Notes: generated by a model not told the origin, from the letters alone. A DNA stretch of 20,946 nucleotides from Pelargonium nanum (GCA_036897485.1 JAYMTF010001861.1:1-20946), one strand, 5' to 3'. Positions 1-11,600 are shown, counted from the first letter of the stretch. Program-made: numbers and translations.

Positions 1-210
1 CTCTCCGACCCTTTGCTCCGCCGCCGAGACCCCTTTAATTCCTTTTACTCAAAAATCTTAACAACCCAAATGCTCACAGAGCATACAGATCCCTACTTGA
101 CTCCGCACATATACAAACCCAACACCCGTCGTCGACCGCCGTCCAGCCGCCGCCGCCTTTGATCGTCAAAGCCTCTGTAAACCCTAGAACGTCATCAAGA
201 CGTAAGACCA
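1..210. other. GC-rich edge segment, possible 5' leader of a neighbouring gene
   Basis: This stretch is much richer in G+C than the AT-rich DNA that follows. It contains CCG/CGC triplet runs near 124-160 and a perfect telo-box AAACCCTAG at 179-187. Telo-boxes and such GC-rich leaders are typical of plant 5' regions. The adjacent coiled-coil gene ends its coding sequence at 1108 and points toward this edge, so this would belong to a different gene, most simply one transcribed leftward and starting beyond the window. No start codon followed by a credible long reading frame is visible here, so direction and identity are inference. Confidence 0.3.
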
Positions 211-365
211 AAAATAAGTGTTTTTTTAAAAGTTTCAGTTTTGTTTTACTAAAATGAGGTATTCATATTTGTAAAGTATGTTTGTCTTTCTTAAAGCTTA
301 CAATTCAGATTTTGAAATAGCCGGTTTCATGCCAAAAACATCGCCTTTCTTAAAGCCAAGGCATT

Positions 366-671
366 AATGAGGTGATAACACCTCGTTAAAAATACTGGTT
401 CCAGGCGGGTCGCTCCGCTCCCACCAATTCACTTAAATGGGTATGAATGAAATTTAATGATGTGTCATCACCTCATTGGTTTGACTTAGATTCCTTATTA
501 TATAGAGAGAGAATAAAAAATCTAAGCCTACTAATATTTGGCTTAGACTAAGCTAAACTAATGAAGTGATGACACCTCATTAAATTTCATTCATACCCAC
601 TCAAGTGAATTGGTGGGAGCAAAGCAACCCGCCCAGATCCAAAATTTTTAATGAGGTGTCATCACCTCGTT
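366..671. mobile_element. Foldback MITE with nested palindromes
   Basis: Two arms of about 125 nt (366 to about 491, and about 548 to 671) are imperfect inverted repeats separated by a loop of about 55 nt. Each arm is bounded by two copies of a 22-bp palindrome of form AATGAGGTG-n4-CACCTCRTT, at 366-387, 456-477, 560-581 and 650-671. The spacing is 90 nt within both arms, so the element is a palindrome of palindromes. The arms share other blocks such as CCCACCAATTCACTT and GGGTATGAATGAAATTTAAT. No coding capacity is present. It lies about 440 nt beyond the stop codon of the coiled-coil gene. I do not recognise the family, and no clear target-site duplication is visible. Confidence 0.75.
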
Positions 672-716
672 ATTGGCTTAGTCTAAGCCAAAAGTAATTT
701 GGTTTAGATTACTCAA

Positions 717-745
717 TCTATATATATATATATACACACACACAT
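717..745. repeat. TA/CA microsatellite
   Basis: An alternating TA run passes directly into a CA run. It lies between the foldback element and the 3' end of the coiled-coil gene. Confidence 0.85.
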
Positions 746-1107
746 ACAGCTTTAACAATTATAAAAGGAAACAAGTCAAAAACATTTGTTTGTAACTTGA
801 TTATGCCATTTTCTAACAACAATTTACAAACCTATTGATCAAATGGCTAGTTTTGTTGTTCAAAGCTCAAACCATATCACAGACAAAACTGCTTCTCCTA
901 GAAACCAAAAACAGAAAATGCAAAAAAACTCCATTTCCATTTGATACCATGTAAGTACACAAATGCCCAAAGAAACCACCAAGAGAATACATGGAACAAA
1001 GTTATACTCAGCTCTAAAGCTATTTGCATTTTCGATCTCTCCTGCAACGGTTTCAATTGTCCCAGCGCAGCACGAATATGAGCCTGAATCGGCTTTCAAT
1101 TTGTACA

Positions 1108-1639
1108 TCAATACAGTATCGATGTTTCTTGAAATCCACTTCCATCGCCGGTGCTCCTTTTGGGAGTTTTGTCCTTCAAGATTTCAGCTGCAAGTATCAA
1201 GAGCTCGACCATCTCGAATCCTGCAGCAGAAACGGGGTCTATTTTCTCATTGCTGGAGTCCCCAGAGTTATCTCCTGTCTCGTTGAAGTCACTTTCAGTA
1301 ATCGATGCAAGATCCACCTCTGCTGACCAACTAACGGGTAGGGAGCTGCCAAGTGCAGTCTTTACGAGTTTTGCCTCGTAGATGATATCGTCCAGAGCTT
1401 TGGACACACTAGTTTCCGTACTTTCAGATGTTATCGACCCTTTGGCCTATAAAGTTATGGCAGTAGACAACTGGTTACAGTCGAGCATGAAACTCAAATT
1501 TGACAAACAATTGGGAAATGAATAATGAAGCTCTCATGACTGGCCGTGCATGAGAAAGTCCATGATACCAACAAAGTAAATTCTTGTCAAAAGCAACGTT
1601 AAAATTAAACAAAACAAGCAACACACACACACACACACA

Positions 1640-1674
<35 letters not shown>

Positions 1675-4600
1675 CTCAGCAAAGGTTCTCTCTCTATATA
1701 TACTACCTCCGTTTGTTGAACAAGTGTCGTTTTAAAAGGGAAAATTTTGTTTCAAAATAAGCATCATTTTACAATTTCAATGTAAAAGGCACCATACTTT
1801 CCAATTATACCCCTTTTATCATTCCTAAGTTTCGTTTTTTTTTTTCAATTATTTATTATCATTCCTTAGTTTTTGAGGAGAGAGTTTTAATGAAAGTATA
1901 CAAACAAGATAAAAAGGTTAGTTAAGTCACTCCACATAATTTCTTAATTCGAGTGAATAATCTCAAAACGACACTAGTTAAAAAAAGGGCAAGCGTGCAT
2001 GTCAAATGAGTAACATCCAATAAAATAAAAGGAAGTTGAAAGAATTACCTTCAAAAGTGAGAGGCGAAGCCTATGAACTGAAGAAATAAGATGGTCCATA
2101 CTTCCCAAACTTTCCTTTAGAGTAGCATTTTCGACCCTCATTCTGAAAGAAAGAATGATGGAAACAATGTTTAATAGTTGTAAATAATTCTGCCAATTTA
2201 GAGCGAACAGCTATCATTTGACATGCATTTAACTGTCCCTAATGTAGCAATGCATCATCTGAATTAAAACGAGCACAGTGTTAACAAACCTGGCAAAGTC
2301 CATGCTAGAGAAATTCCCTTCGCAGTTAAGCTGGGATTCGGGTTCACTCCCACTATAGCCCATTGTACCAACCCATCGTCTCAGATATGTTTTTTTCAGC
2401 AGGTTTCTTATCTTTCCATTTTGTTCATAAGTAACAACTCTTTTCTCGCCAGTATCAACTGGAACTTTTCCATGTTTTGTCTCGGGGCCGGTTTTCCTGC
2501 AGTAGATTTGCATTTAATTTCGTCATTAATAATTCACAAAGCAAGATCTTAGACGGAAGCCAATTAGAAAGATAATGAGGAACCCAAATGGTTCAATTCC
2601 TTAAGCTGCTATGACGTGGGTTTGCCTAATAGATAGGGTGATGCTGCATCAAAGACTTGTAGAACAGAAACATAACTACAATCAAAGAAGCCATTTTCTT
2701 AAAGAAATGGCTTATTTTGAGGATTCGCACTTAGCACTAAGCCTTTGCCCTCAGACTAGCAATCCCCTGACCTATACAAGTTCAATGGATTTATGACAGG
2801 CACAACTAAGATATGGACTCCACTCTTATTAACAATTTTTTTGAAAGCGATCATTCACAAGTCACAAAAATGAAACTAAACAGAGGCAAATTGTTAGTTC
2901 TGAGAAACAAGAAAGTTCCATACTCTTGTAGAAGCTGATAATCTTGCTTTAACTGTGCCAGCTCCATAAGAGTTTTCACCTTTTCATTCGTAACCTGAAC
3001 CAGTAAAAAAAATTTACACAGTTCATTAATGGACGCCATCAAAACTCAATAGAATTACTTGTAGTAAATAAAGATGTTGAAGTGCAGACGAGCAACACTC
3101 CACAGGAATTACTTGTAGTAAATTCCTTTGAAGCTCCTCCACTTTTTTCTGAAGAGCGGCATTCACATTTCTCTCAAGGAAATGCCTTTCTTCCTGCTGG
3201 GATAGAAGCAATAAGGTTCCAACCTGATTATGATAACACATAGAGAAGGAAAGAGCAGATTATTACTTCTCAGCAGTATACAACACATCCACAACGGTAA
3301 GAACAATGAAAAAGAATAAAAGTCTGGTTGGAAAATGATGAATTTGTAAAACCTTATCTTGCAATGCTTGTGCAAGGGCTTCAGATCCACTTGACTTCCC
3401 ATCATCCGTGACATCCGGCAAAATAGGAGCTATTCTCTGCAGCCGACATATGCAATTGATTGATGCAAGTAAGAGCTTAAGTTGCATAATGAGAAAATTT
3501 CTAGTACTACTATTAAATGCAATTTCAGTAATCATCCTTCAGATCCATGTGAATTAGTTTGAGTGCAAGGGTGATGCATAACAGCATATATATACCAATT
3601 TAAAAAACGAGAGCAAACCTCATTTACTAAATTGCCATCCAAATCAGTGCTCACATGAACATCTCTACATTCATTTTCGTCTGCCTTCACATCTGTCTGA
3701 GAAGCCACCAGATTTTGATCCCTATCTAAAACAAATTGCTTAATATTTTCTTTGACTAAATCGATGATTGATTTCATGTGCGACTTTTCCTCATTAAGTA
3801 AATTCCCAATGTGAGATCTATGAAGAGAATGGTAATGCGTTAAGCCGGCTAGCTCATTCTTTATCATTTTGTCTGAACGTATCTGTATGCAAAACAGTAA
3901 GACAAAATTATAAGAGATGTAAAGCATTGAAAATTATGTTCCAAAGATGCCAGAGTTCTTACTATCTTCTTCTCCAATTCACGAACTCTCTTCTTTAAAT
4001 GATTTTCGATCTCCAAACCCTATGTGCCAAAAATAAACTGTTGATGAAAAAAGCAGTTGAAATTGAAACTCATTTTCCAACTAAGAACAAAACTGGCACT
4101 GTACCATCCGTAGCTTATTCTGAAGATTATCCATGGAGCTTCTCAATGTATCCACTTCTCCCTCCAATGCATTCTGTCTGAGCAAAAGTTAGTTAAGTTG
4201 CAAATAGAAAATAAAATATGGTTATTGCAGTTCTATATACTGAGGTTGAAAAGTTTTCGAGCATTTTCATTTAGCAACTATAGTGAATGAAGGATAGTGA
4301 AACTTGAAAGATCTAGAAAGCTTACGATGTAGTTAGAGGTGGAAGGATCATTATAACTCCAACTCTCTGGAGGATCGTGCAAAAGGCATGCACATTTATC
4401 ATCCCAACTCGTATCCTCAAACCCCTCCAGCGAATGTTGTCTGATCTCGTAAAATTTATCAACAATCTGTTGAATAAAAGTCTCCATCAGTTTCATTACA
4501 TAAGAGCAGTATCTAAACTCATCCCTCAAACTGAATTGCGATACCATTCAATCACAAAACCCAAGTGCTTACCTTCTTGAAAATTTCATTGTGATCTTTT

Positions 4601-6158
4601 TCCTTTGCAATATTAATCTGAAGAGTATCATTTTGTTTCTTCTGTTCAAGACAATCCAAACTAAGCTCTTCCAACCTGCATTGGAAATGAAAAGGATATT
4701 ATTTTAAAAGGTTTTTGAACTGTTCAGCATGCTCTCTAGAGCCTAAAAATCAAAGATTCACTTATCTGTCATAGGATATGCTATAGACAAGACGAGAATA
4801 CAAAATTGTAACAAGAAAATATGTTTGGTATCCATTTAAAGAACATTATTAAGATAAGAATGTAACATAATACTGTTATATTTAAACTATTAAACAAAAC
4901 CATAAGGATTGAGCAGCAACAGCAAAACCATTGTTAAAGAAAATGAAACTAAAAATTCCATATACATTCACATTAGTTAATTCAGTGCTCCAATGTATTG
5001 CAAATATGTCATATGCAATGCGGTGATCTTCCAATTGGTAGGTATCTAATCATTCTGTGATACAACCTAGATGCTAGATTGATATCCAAGTGAAATTTTA
5101 ATGGAGAAATACCTCTTTTGGTTCTCATTTAGTTTCTGTAACATGAGCTCCTCCTTCTCTTTAGCCTTCTCAGCCTGTTTGTCCACAAATGTCATCGTGA
5201 AAACTTCAAAGGAATTGAGAGCAAAAAAGTATATTTACATGCACGAATATTGATAAACGGTTACACTTCAAAAGTTATACTATCATTACCTCCATTATTG
5301 AATTATCTCGCTCAGCAAAAGCAGAAGCCACACAACCTTGGAAAAACTTAAGCTGCTTTTCTGCTTCCTTATTCTGCAACAAAATAATGAAACATGTCAC
5401 ATGCAACCTTGAAATTTAAACACATAAGTCCTAAACAGAGAGAGAGAGAGAGAGACCTTTGTGACCTCCACACTATGTAAATCCGCCAGCTGGCTCTGGT
5501 AACAGTAACAAAAATGTAAGCCGAGAGGAGGTTATGAAACTTATACAGATGCAAAGCAAAAGAAAACTGACTTTGATTTGGTAAGCTTCCGAAAGCTCCT
5601 CTTGAAGATTTATGTTATCTCTAGTGCAAGCAGCTAACTTCTTATTCAAATTCTCAATCTCCTGCTCCAACCCAGCTGTCCTAATAGTGCATTAATTAAT
5701 TTTAATACAAGGCATCCTAGTTGATAATTTTTTGTTCAGAACATCAACACACAAACCGTCAACCCTACTAAAGAAAACAAGGCTGAAGTTGTTGAAAATC
5801 AAATACTCGACGTCACAGACTGACAGAAGGTTAAATTATACCTCTGAAAATGCATTTTTGTAGCTACAACAAGGTAACCAGGTCCAGCTTGCTGCATGCA
5901 CAGTTGTTCAATATCTTTGTGCAGCTCATCACGCTCTACAAAACACAGAATTACATCCATTTCGTTGATACTAAATAGCAAACAATATCTTCAAAGATGA
6001 AAAACAAAAGAAACTTCTATCGTCATGCGAAAATCGCGTATATGAGCACATCGTACAGACCAAGAAACTAGAGCAACAAGTAACGAGTAGTACACACCAT
6101 GTTCAAGTTGTTTGATGCGAGCACTCAAGGATCCCTCGTCATTTGAGCTTTCCTCCAT
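1108..6158 (-). CDS. MEE13: Coiled-coil protein, MEE13-like (myosin heavy chain-related)
   Basis: Seventeen coding exons (minus strand, high to low): 6158-6098, 5935-5842, 5680-5572, 5495-5457, 5373-5290, 5174-5113, 4675-4573, 4466-4326, 4173-4105, 4019-3963, 3882-3619, 3436-3353, 3223-3113, 2994-2924, 2496-2290, 2142-2049, 1446-1108. They total 1989 nt, giving 662 residues plus TGA, and all junctions are GT-AG and in phase. Seen: starts MEESSNDEG; heptad-rich Glu/Lys/Leu/Gln stretches span most of the chain; a cysteine-bearing block (EQLCMQQAGPGYLVVATK, residues about 32-49) precedes a helical run to about residue 184; residues 185-231 contain DPPESWSYNDPSTSNYI; the last exon (551-662) is acidic and Ser/Thr-rich. 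There is no motor domain, signal peptide or membrane segment. From memory, the N-terminal block and overall order match Arabidopsis MEE13, a maternal-effect embryo-arrest gene of unknown biochemistry. The family call is firm for a plant coiled-coil protein and less so for strict orthology. Confidence 0.78.
1621..1672. repeat. CA/GA compound microsatellite
   Basis: Nine AC units are followed by an AG run with one GGG interruption. It lies in the last intron (2048-1447) of the coiled-coil gene. Confidence 0.9.
1703..1990. mobile_element. Degenerate Stowaway-like MITE in an intron
   Basis: The left end reads CTACCTCCGTTTGTTG after a TA dinucleotide, resembling the CTCCCTCCGT termini of plant Stowaway (Tc1/mariner-type) MITEs. 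AACAAGTGTCGTTTT near 1719-1733 is matched by its inverted copy AAAACGACACTAGTT near 1965-1979. The right terminus is eroded into an A-rich tract, so the exact end is uncertain. It has no coding capacity and lies in the last intron of the coiled-coil gene. Confidence 0.55.
5437..5455. repeat. AG microsatellite abutting a splice donor
   Basis: An uninterrupted AG run reads as CT repeats on the minus strand. It begins within the donor GTCTCT after coding exon 5457-5495 of the coiled-coil gene, so the repeat forms the start of that intron. Confidence 0.85.
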
Positions 6159-6211
6159 GTCTAGAAAAAGGAAAACAACAATTGAATCATCGAACTTTAA
6201 CATGATGCCCA

Positions 6212-6370
6212 ATTTGGTGCTCCAAACTTCAAAAAAATGTCAATTTCTCAATTTGTACCCATTTTGATACACGAACATTCAACTTTCACCAAATTTGGTC
6301 CACTAACTTTTGTATGAATCCTTAGTCCCATTTGACACCAAACTAGGTACTACTATTAGGCCAAAATTCA
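6212..6370. repeat. Possible interspersed-repeat fragment in intron 1
   Basis: The phrases 'AATTTGGTGCTCCAAACTTC', 'AAATTTGGTCCACTAACTTTT' and 'TTGACACCAAACTAG' resemble termini of high-copy plant elements built from 'no difference in ... (un)favourable' type TTTGGTCC repeats. Only one end is recognisable. It lies in the first intron (6773-6161) of the coiled-coil gene. Slightly upstream, a 14-bp direct repeat ATGACCAAAGGGTG occurs at 6461-6474 and 6525-6538. Confidence 0.3.
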
Positions 6371-6774
6371 TGTACTATTAGTGATATCAATCCCTAAAAA
6401 AAACGAGCTTTCTCCACTATAACACGCCCAACTCGCAAAGTACTAAACCAAATAAAGGAAATGACCAAAGGGTGTCCCAAAATGAGACCAGGGCTCAGAA
6501 CACCAATGACCCAGTTCAACATCAATGACCAAAGGGTGAATTCAGGCTAAAGCTACTCCTTTTACACCTGGGTTTAACATATTTTCTCGAGAAAATTTCT
6601 CCAGAAGAACACAACCCGAAAGAAACATTGCAGAAAAACATGCGCAAAGCATATCACAAACCCATATCAAAATAAATCATAAACAACAATTTCCCAGAAC
6701 ATGAAAATTGAATTGTAACAATAAATCAAGCGCGCATAATATAAATTTGTATATACACACAGAGAGAAAGGTAC

Positions 6775-6900
6775 CTGAAACTGAAAGCAAAGCGAAAATC
6801 AGATGGAGAAGAAGAGGAAATCGAATTGAGGGGCAAAAGAGGAAATTGAGAATTGGATTCTCTCTCTGAAGAGTGTAGACTTTACAGACCAATGCAAGTT
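6775..6900 (-). other. MEE13: 5'-UTR exon of the coiled-coil gene
   Basis: A clean donor, CAG followed by GTACCT, falls at 6775/6774 on the minus strand, and the matching acceptor TCTAG lies just before 6160, two bases upstream of the ATG at 6158-6156. The leader is pyrimidine/purine-rich with a GAGAGAGA run. The 5' end is estimated only. A TATAAA on the minus strand at 7006-7001 could be the TATA box if transcription starts near 6970. A 6-bp-arm palindrome AACAGC-n5-GCTGTT sits at 6915-6931. Confidence 0.55.
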
Positions 6901-6974
6901 TTGTCTCTAAGCTGAACAGCCTGTAGCTGTTCCGTTTTCAGGAAGTAAATTATGTTTTTTTAATTAATTAATTT

Positions 6975-8160
6975 TTTTTTCCTTTTGAAACAATAAATAT
7001 TTTATATTTAAACAAAATAATGTTTCTGTCTCCAATCTAGTACAAAATGATGAGTTTGTCCAAGACAATTTTCTTAATACTCGTAAATTTATTAAAAATG
7101 TATGGTATTTTTTCTTTACATTAGTCTTATCTCCATTCCTAAGTTGACTCAAGATAAAGTTCTTTAACTGCTGACCCCAAAGTTCGAATATGAGTAGGAA
7201 AAAAAAGAGCAAAATCTCACTAATTACCAAGCCATCCCATCAGGGTTAACCCACTCTATCAATAACTACTTAGTTTGCGATTTTATCTTATGTGTAGAAT
7301 ATAGTATTCCACGGATCTTGTAGGTGTGCTAATGGTGAGTCCTAGCGGGCTCTTGACTCCTTAATTTGCACCTAACCTGTAAAAGAAGCAGCGTCTTGAA
7401 AGAAGGATTCTCATGATCTAAGCCTTTTGATAGGTAAAGCAGCTTCTTTTATGCTCAGACTTTAGGGTTTTGTAATAGTGGGTTTATTGTCGGTCCAGTC
7501 TCCGAGGTGCTGCTGGTGTCATTCCTCTGTATAAATGTTCGATTGAGATTGTTATAGAATTGTTGGTGAAACATTGGGAGTGACACAAAACACTAGAATG
7601 AATCTTGACACAAGTCCACTTGGGTCATCTTGTTCTGTTTCTCTGTTTCTTGTGGACATGACCAAACACTCTCACCATTCTACTTATACAATTTGATGAG
7701 CACAAGCATACAAGCTTATGGGTACAACGCATGTTGATATTGTGGAAAGAACTTTTAGATTCGATCTTCACTACACCAATGAAAAAAGACGAAGAACCTT
7801 AACCGTAACGAAGCCCTGAGCAAGAGTAGTCACGGACCGTGTAAAGAGGATGAAGATGACAAGTGGTTTATGCCGGGGAAAACCCAACTAAGAGTGACAG
7901 ATTATCAATCAATCATCAAAACTGTCTGAAACCACAACATCATCACTATATCCTCTCACAATATGTACACACACACATATATATCACTGACAATTATTAC
8001 CTGCTTTCCAGTGTCTACATAACCATCATCGGAAACTCATGTATCAACTACAAACATAACACAAACCTGACCATTTCTGAGTCTCATCGGCCATTCAAAA
8101 AATGCAGCATCAGTTGTATCAACGCAAACTAGTTGCATCCTTCATCGACACAACACAAAC
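6975..8160. other. Intergenic region without a recognised gene
   Basis: Between the two larger genes I find no supported coding region. The open frames at 6964-7230 (minus) and 7863-8132 (plus) lack a family signature and credible codon usage. Content seen: poly-T tracts near 6960-6980, a tRNA-derived SINE candidate at 7144-7200, a telomere-like TTTAGGGTTT at 7461-7470, and an inverted pair AAAAGAAGC / GCTTCTTTT at 7381-7389 and 7442-7450. Confidence 0.6.
7144..7265 (+). mobile_element. tRNA-derived SINE remnant (candidate)
   Basis: TTGACTCAAGAT (7144-7155) followed by GATAAAGTTC resembles a degraded Pol III A box. CTGACCCCAAAGTTCGAATATG, of which AGTTCGAATAT is at 7181-7191, resembles a B box at the normal distance. 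This head is common in plant tRNA-related SINEs. The 3' limit is unclear and the internal promoter is mutated, so activity is unlikely. Confidence 0.4.
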
Positions 8161-8165
8161 ATTGC

Positions 8166-8287
8166 ATAAAATCAAGAAGCTGAAGCAATGTTTGTGATAA
8201 AGCATTCACTAGCATATCCAAAGAAAATAAAATCAAGAAGCTGAAGCAATGTTTGTGATACAGCATTCACCAGCATATCCAAAGAAA
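8166..8287. repeat. Two-copy 61-bp tandem duplication
   Basis: Copies 8166-8226 and 8227-8287 differ at two positions only (GATAAAGC / GATACAGC and CACTAGC / CACCAGC), indicating a recent duplication. It lies about 320-440 nt past the TRB stop codon, beyond a candidate polyadenylation signal, so it is either in a long 3' UTR or in intergenic DNA. Confidence 0.92.
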
Positions 8288-8349
8288 ATCACAGGCAATC
8301 CCGCCTTAAAAACGCAAATTTTGTGTGTATAAATATACTAGTTTCACAT

Positions 8350-8355
8350 TTTATT
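8350..8355 (-). terminator. TRB1: Candidate polyadenylation signal of the TRB gene
   Basis: AATAAA on the minus strand, about 255 nt beyond the TAA stop at 8611-8609. This is a plausible near-upstream element for 3'-end formation. Plant signals are loose, so this is suggestive only. Confidence 0.35.
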
Positions 8356-8608
8356 AACTTTCAGAGTTGAAAATCCAATAATATCAGAGCTAAACTAAAC
8401 CAGAGAAAAGTTTCCAAATAGCGCCCTAAATCTACTAGTTTCACTGGGATCAGATGGTGAATGTGAAAATCTTGCATACGTAAAGCATGAAGACTTTCAC
8501 ATATTTACAACTACAGACAACATCACCACACGACGATTATGCATCTTTAAGTTGATCCGCAAAACCTCTGACTAGTTGCCGCTTAAACCCTCCACTGATG
8601 AATTTCCA

Positions 8609-11600
8609 TTACGGTCGGATACCCTGCATATGAGAACAAGATCAGGCGTTGAAATGACATAATTTAGGTGCAGAATCAACTCCTACAGAGTGACACTCGA
8701 CTAGGCAACATCAACGATCAATGGGGCAGGAATTCATGACCAACCTATCAAATAAATAACAGAAAATAGTACCCGTATGGTATATATACTAATGATGAAG
8801 GAACATAACATTGCTATACTTCGGTTATACAAATTGGTAAATACTTAAGAAGGAATATATACATAATTAAAAGCTCTATTTCATTTCTCCAATTGAAAAA
8901 CTACAATGGTCCCTAAACTATCAGGATCCAACCAATTTGATCTCTGCACTAACTTATGCCAAAATGGTCTCCGGCGTTATCTTCCATTAGATATTAGTGT
9001 CTTTCTTTCTTCCAACGCAAGTTCTTATTGAGGACCATTTTGGTCGGTTTTCAATAGTTGGGGGACCATTTTGGCATCAAACTAGTTCAGAGACTATTTT
9101 GGTAGTTTTTCCTTCTTCCAATAGATTAAAGTTGTAAGTTTAGGTTTCAAGAAATGCATTAAGTAAAGCTCTTGAAAAAGTTCTCAAAAACTTCATATAA
9201 GGAAAAATAATCAAATAAAGAAACATACATGAAACCGCCAAAAAACGTCTTGTAACTGTTTCCTGTTAAGAGACAGGATTTATACATACAGACAATATGT
9301 TTCAACCAGCTTATAGATTTTTTTAAGATGAGCTATTTCCTGCTACTTAGATTTTGTCTAATCACTTTACACTAAGCTTCTCAAGAATAGAATCTAAAGC
9401 AAATCATAGCGAAAGAAAAGAGAGAAAAAAGTTTAGAGAGTTTACCATCTTTAGGGGGTTTCTCGCCTGCAGAGTTTTCTTCGCAGCTTCTGCAAAAGCT
9501 ACTGCTGCTTCCGCATCTGCCTCAGCCTGCTCAGCTTCCCTAGTTGCCTGCTCGGCTTCTGCTATGGCAGCTTCTGCCTCAGCAACTGCCTGTGCAGCAG
9601 CAGCGGCAGCCTCAGATGCAGTCATAGTACGCATCTTTGCCAATTCTAAATCAATTTGAGCCCGAGTAGGAAAACTGGTATCATCAAAATCAACTTTCGG
9701 AATAGGAGGAACTCTGTTCCTTCCATCAAAGAAGGGTGGTGCCGTAGGGTTCTTTTTTTTGTCATTGTATGCTTGAACAGGAGGAACCCTATACTTGCGC
9801 TTCACCTGCAAGAGGAAGTACAAGTGCACAACTCGGCAATTATTTGGTTGTAAAAAAAAAACAATTACTTCCTCTGTCCCAAAATAAGTGTCGGATTTGA
9901 ATTTTTTGTAAGGATTGAGGATAACATAATTAGTTTGGGACGAAAGGAGTAGCATTAACAAACAACATTCGGTCATCTATGAAGTTCGCGGTAAGCAGTA
10001 TTCTCTCACAAAATGGGTAAATATTACACAACTTAAAGACCAAAAGAGATCATTATGCAACCAAGCAATTTGAATTACGGGTCAAATCATACAACAATAC
10101 ATTAACATATACAAAAGTCGATTCAAGTTAGACCCAAAATGGTGCACATCACAATAAAAACCGAGTACAGCATTTATGAAAGCAATCCCTAAATATTTAT
10201 CAGTCCTGACAAACTGAAACAATACTTTAAGCCCTTACAGGGTAAACAAAAACTATATCTATGATTATGAGAAAAATGTGAATGAAAGAAAATATAGAAC
10301 AGTGTCACATAGGAAATCACAGAATTCACTATACGAGGAATAGTTCGGACTTATTGCATAATTTATGCACTTGTTGATCGTCTATTACAAGCAGACCTAG
10401 CATATGTCACTCTGTATTGCCAGAGCACACGACAAATCAATGACCAAGCTGGTAAACTTCAAAACTTTCAAAAGATTACAAACAGAAGAATTATTAGGTT
10501 TCATTATTGACAAATAAAAGTTTTACAAACAAATTGGAAAGAAAAAAATCTTAAACAATATGAGTGTAAATATAAGGACCGAACCAAGCATAGCTAACAC
10601 TTTTTGGAATTGACCAAAACTTCACTATGGCTAATGGGTCAATTTGAAGAGTCCCTCTAGCTAAGAGAAACTCTTTGCTGACAGGCCAAAATGGTTCGTA
10701 AGAGAAACTTCTGAAGAAGGGCTAGCAATCTTAATTTCGCTAGGTTATGTAAAATACTTTTATATCTTTAATTCCGACCACATCTTGAAACCAGTTAATA
10801 AGATTTGAAAAGGAAATGAAGTAAAGCAGAGAAGGCAAATCGAACATTTACTCGTTAAGAGTATGCCGCTAAAACTACAATCATTAAGATTGTGCTGTTA
10901 AAACCACAATCAATGAGATGTCATTGTCAAAAACACAATCCTTAAACCGAATTTAAAACCTAATGAGGAAAAGCATAACAGATAGAGAGACAACAGTGAT
11001 AATCAAGGAGAAAAAATAAAACCAAAAAATTACCATCTCAGATCTCGTAAACTTTTCAGATCAAGGACTCCGGCGGCAAGGGTTCCGTAATCTCTAGGGT
11101 TACGATGCGCTCTCTCTCCCTCTCCCTCTCTACGCACACATATCTATAATTTCATTATGCAAAAAAAGGAAAGATCGATAAAGGCTGATATGTGGGTCCT
11201 AAAACAGCCCAACAAATAACACCAAAATTAATAAATGGCTCATAAACCTAGGGTCTGGTTGACAAAATACCGCTAAGAAAAAGGTAGAGTTAATTAGTCT
11301 AACTCGATTAGTTGAGTATTAAATAAAGGAATCACGATCTCTACACAGCATTAATCAAGTCGCCTCGTTTGTCATTTCAGGTAGGTAATTAATTATAAAT
11401 GCATTAAAAAGAATGCAATCTGACATTCAATTATCAGCACTTCATCCTAGCCTCAACTAGCACACAATTGATTCAAATTAATACACCTTACACAAGTGGC
11501 ATGAAATTACCTTAATAAGTTTCCCGTTTCCAGTTAAGAATTTCAACTTTCCTGACAATACCCTCTTGAAGTTTGGAGGTGCCCAATATTGGTCCTACAA

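Noticed and set aside
963-1381. Plus-strand open frames over the last exon of the coiled-coil gene
   Set aside because: They are antisense shadows of the true minus-strand exon 1446-1108, whose phase fits the splice chain.
7461-7470. TTTAGGGTTT as an interstitial telomere
   Set aside because: Only about 1.4 repeat units, so a single telo-box or chance occurrence rather than a telomere-derived array.
7863-8132. 89-residue plus-strand frame in the intergenic region
   Set aside because: No domain, low-complexity His/Tyr composition, and no splice or promoter support.
9404-9445. Reading the TRB exon through its donor to a nearby stop
   Set aside because: It would give a different tail ([13 protein letters not shown]). 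The family ends in a short M-x-R-x tail, and splicing to 8623 yields GIRP then stop. Retention remains possible as a minor form.
9354-9659. Plus-strand frame rich in Ala and Ser
   Set aside because: Antisense shadow of the Ala/Glu coiled-coil exon of TRB.
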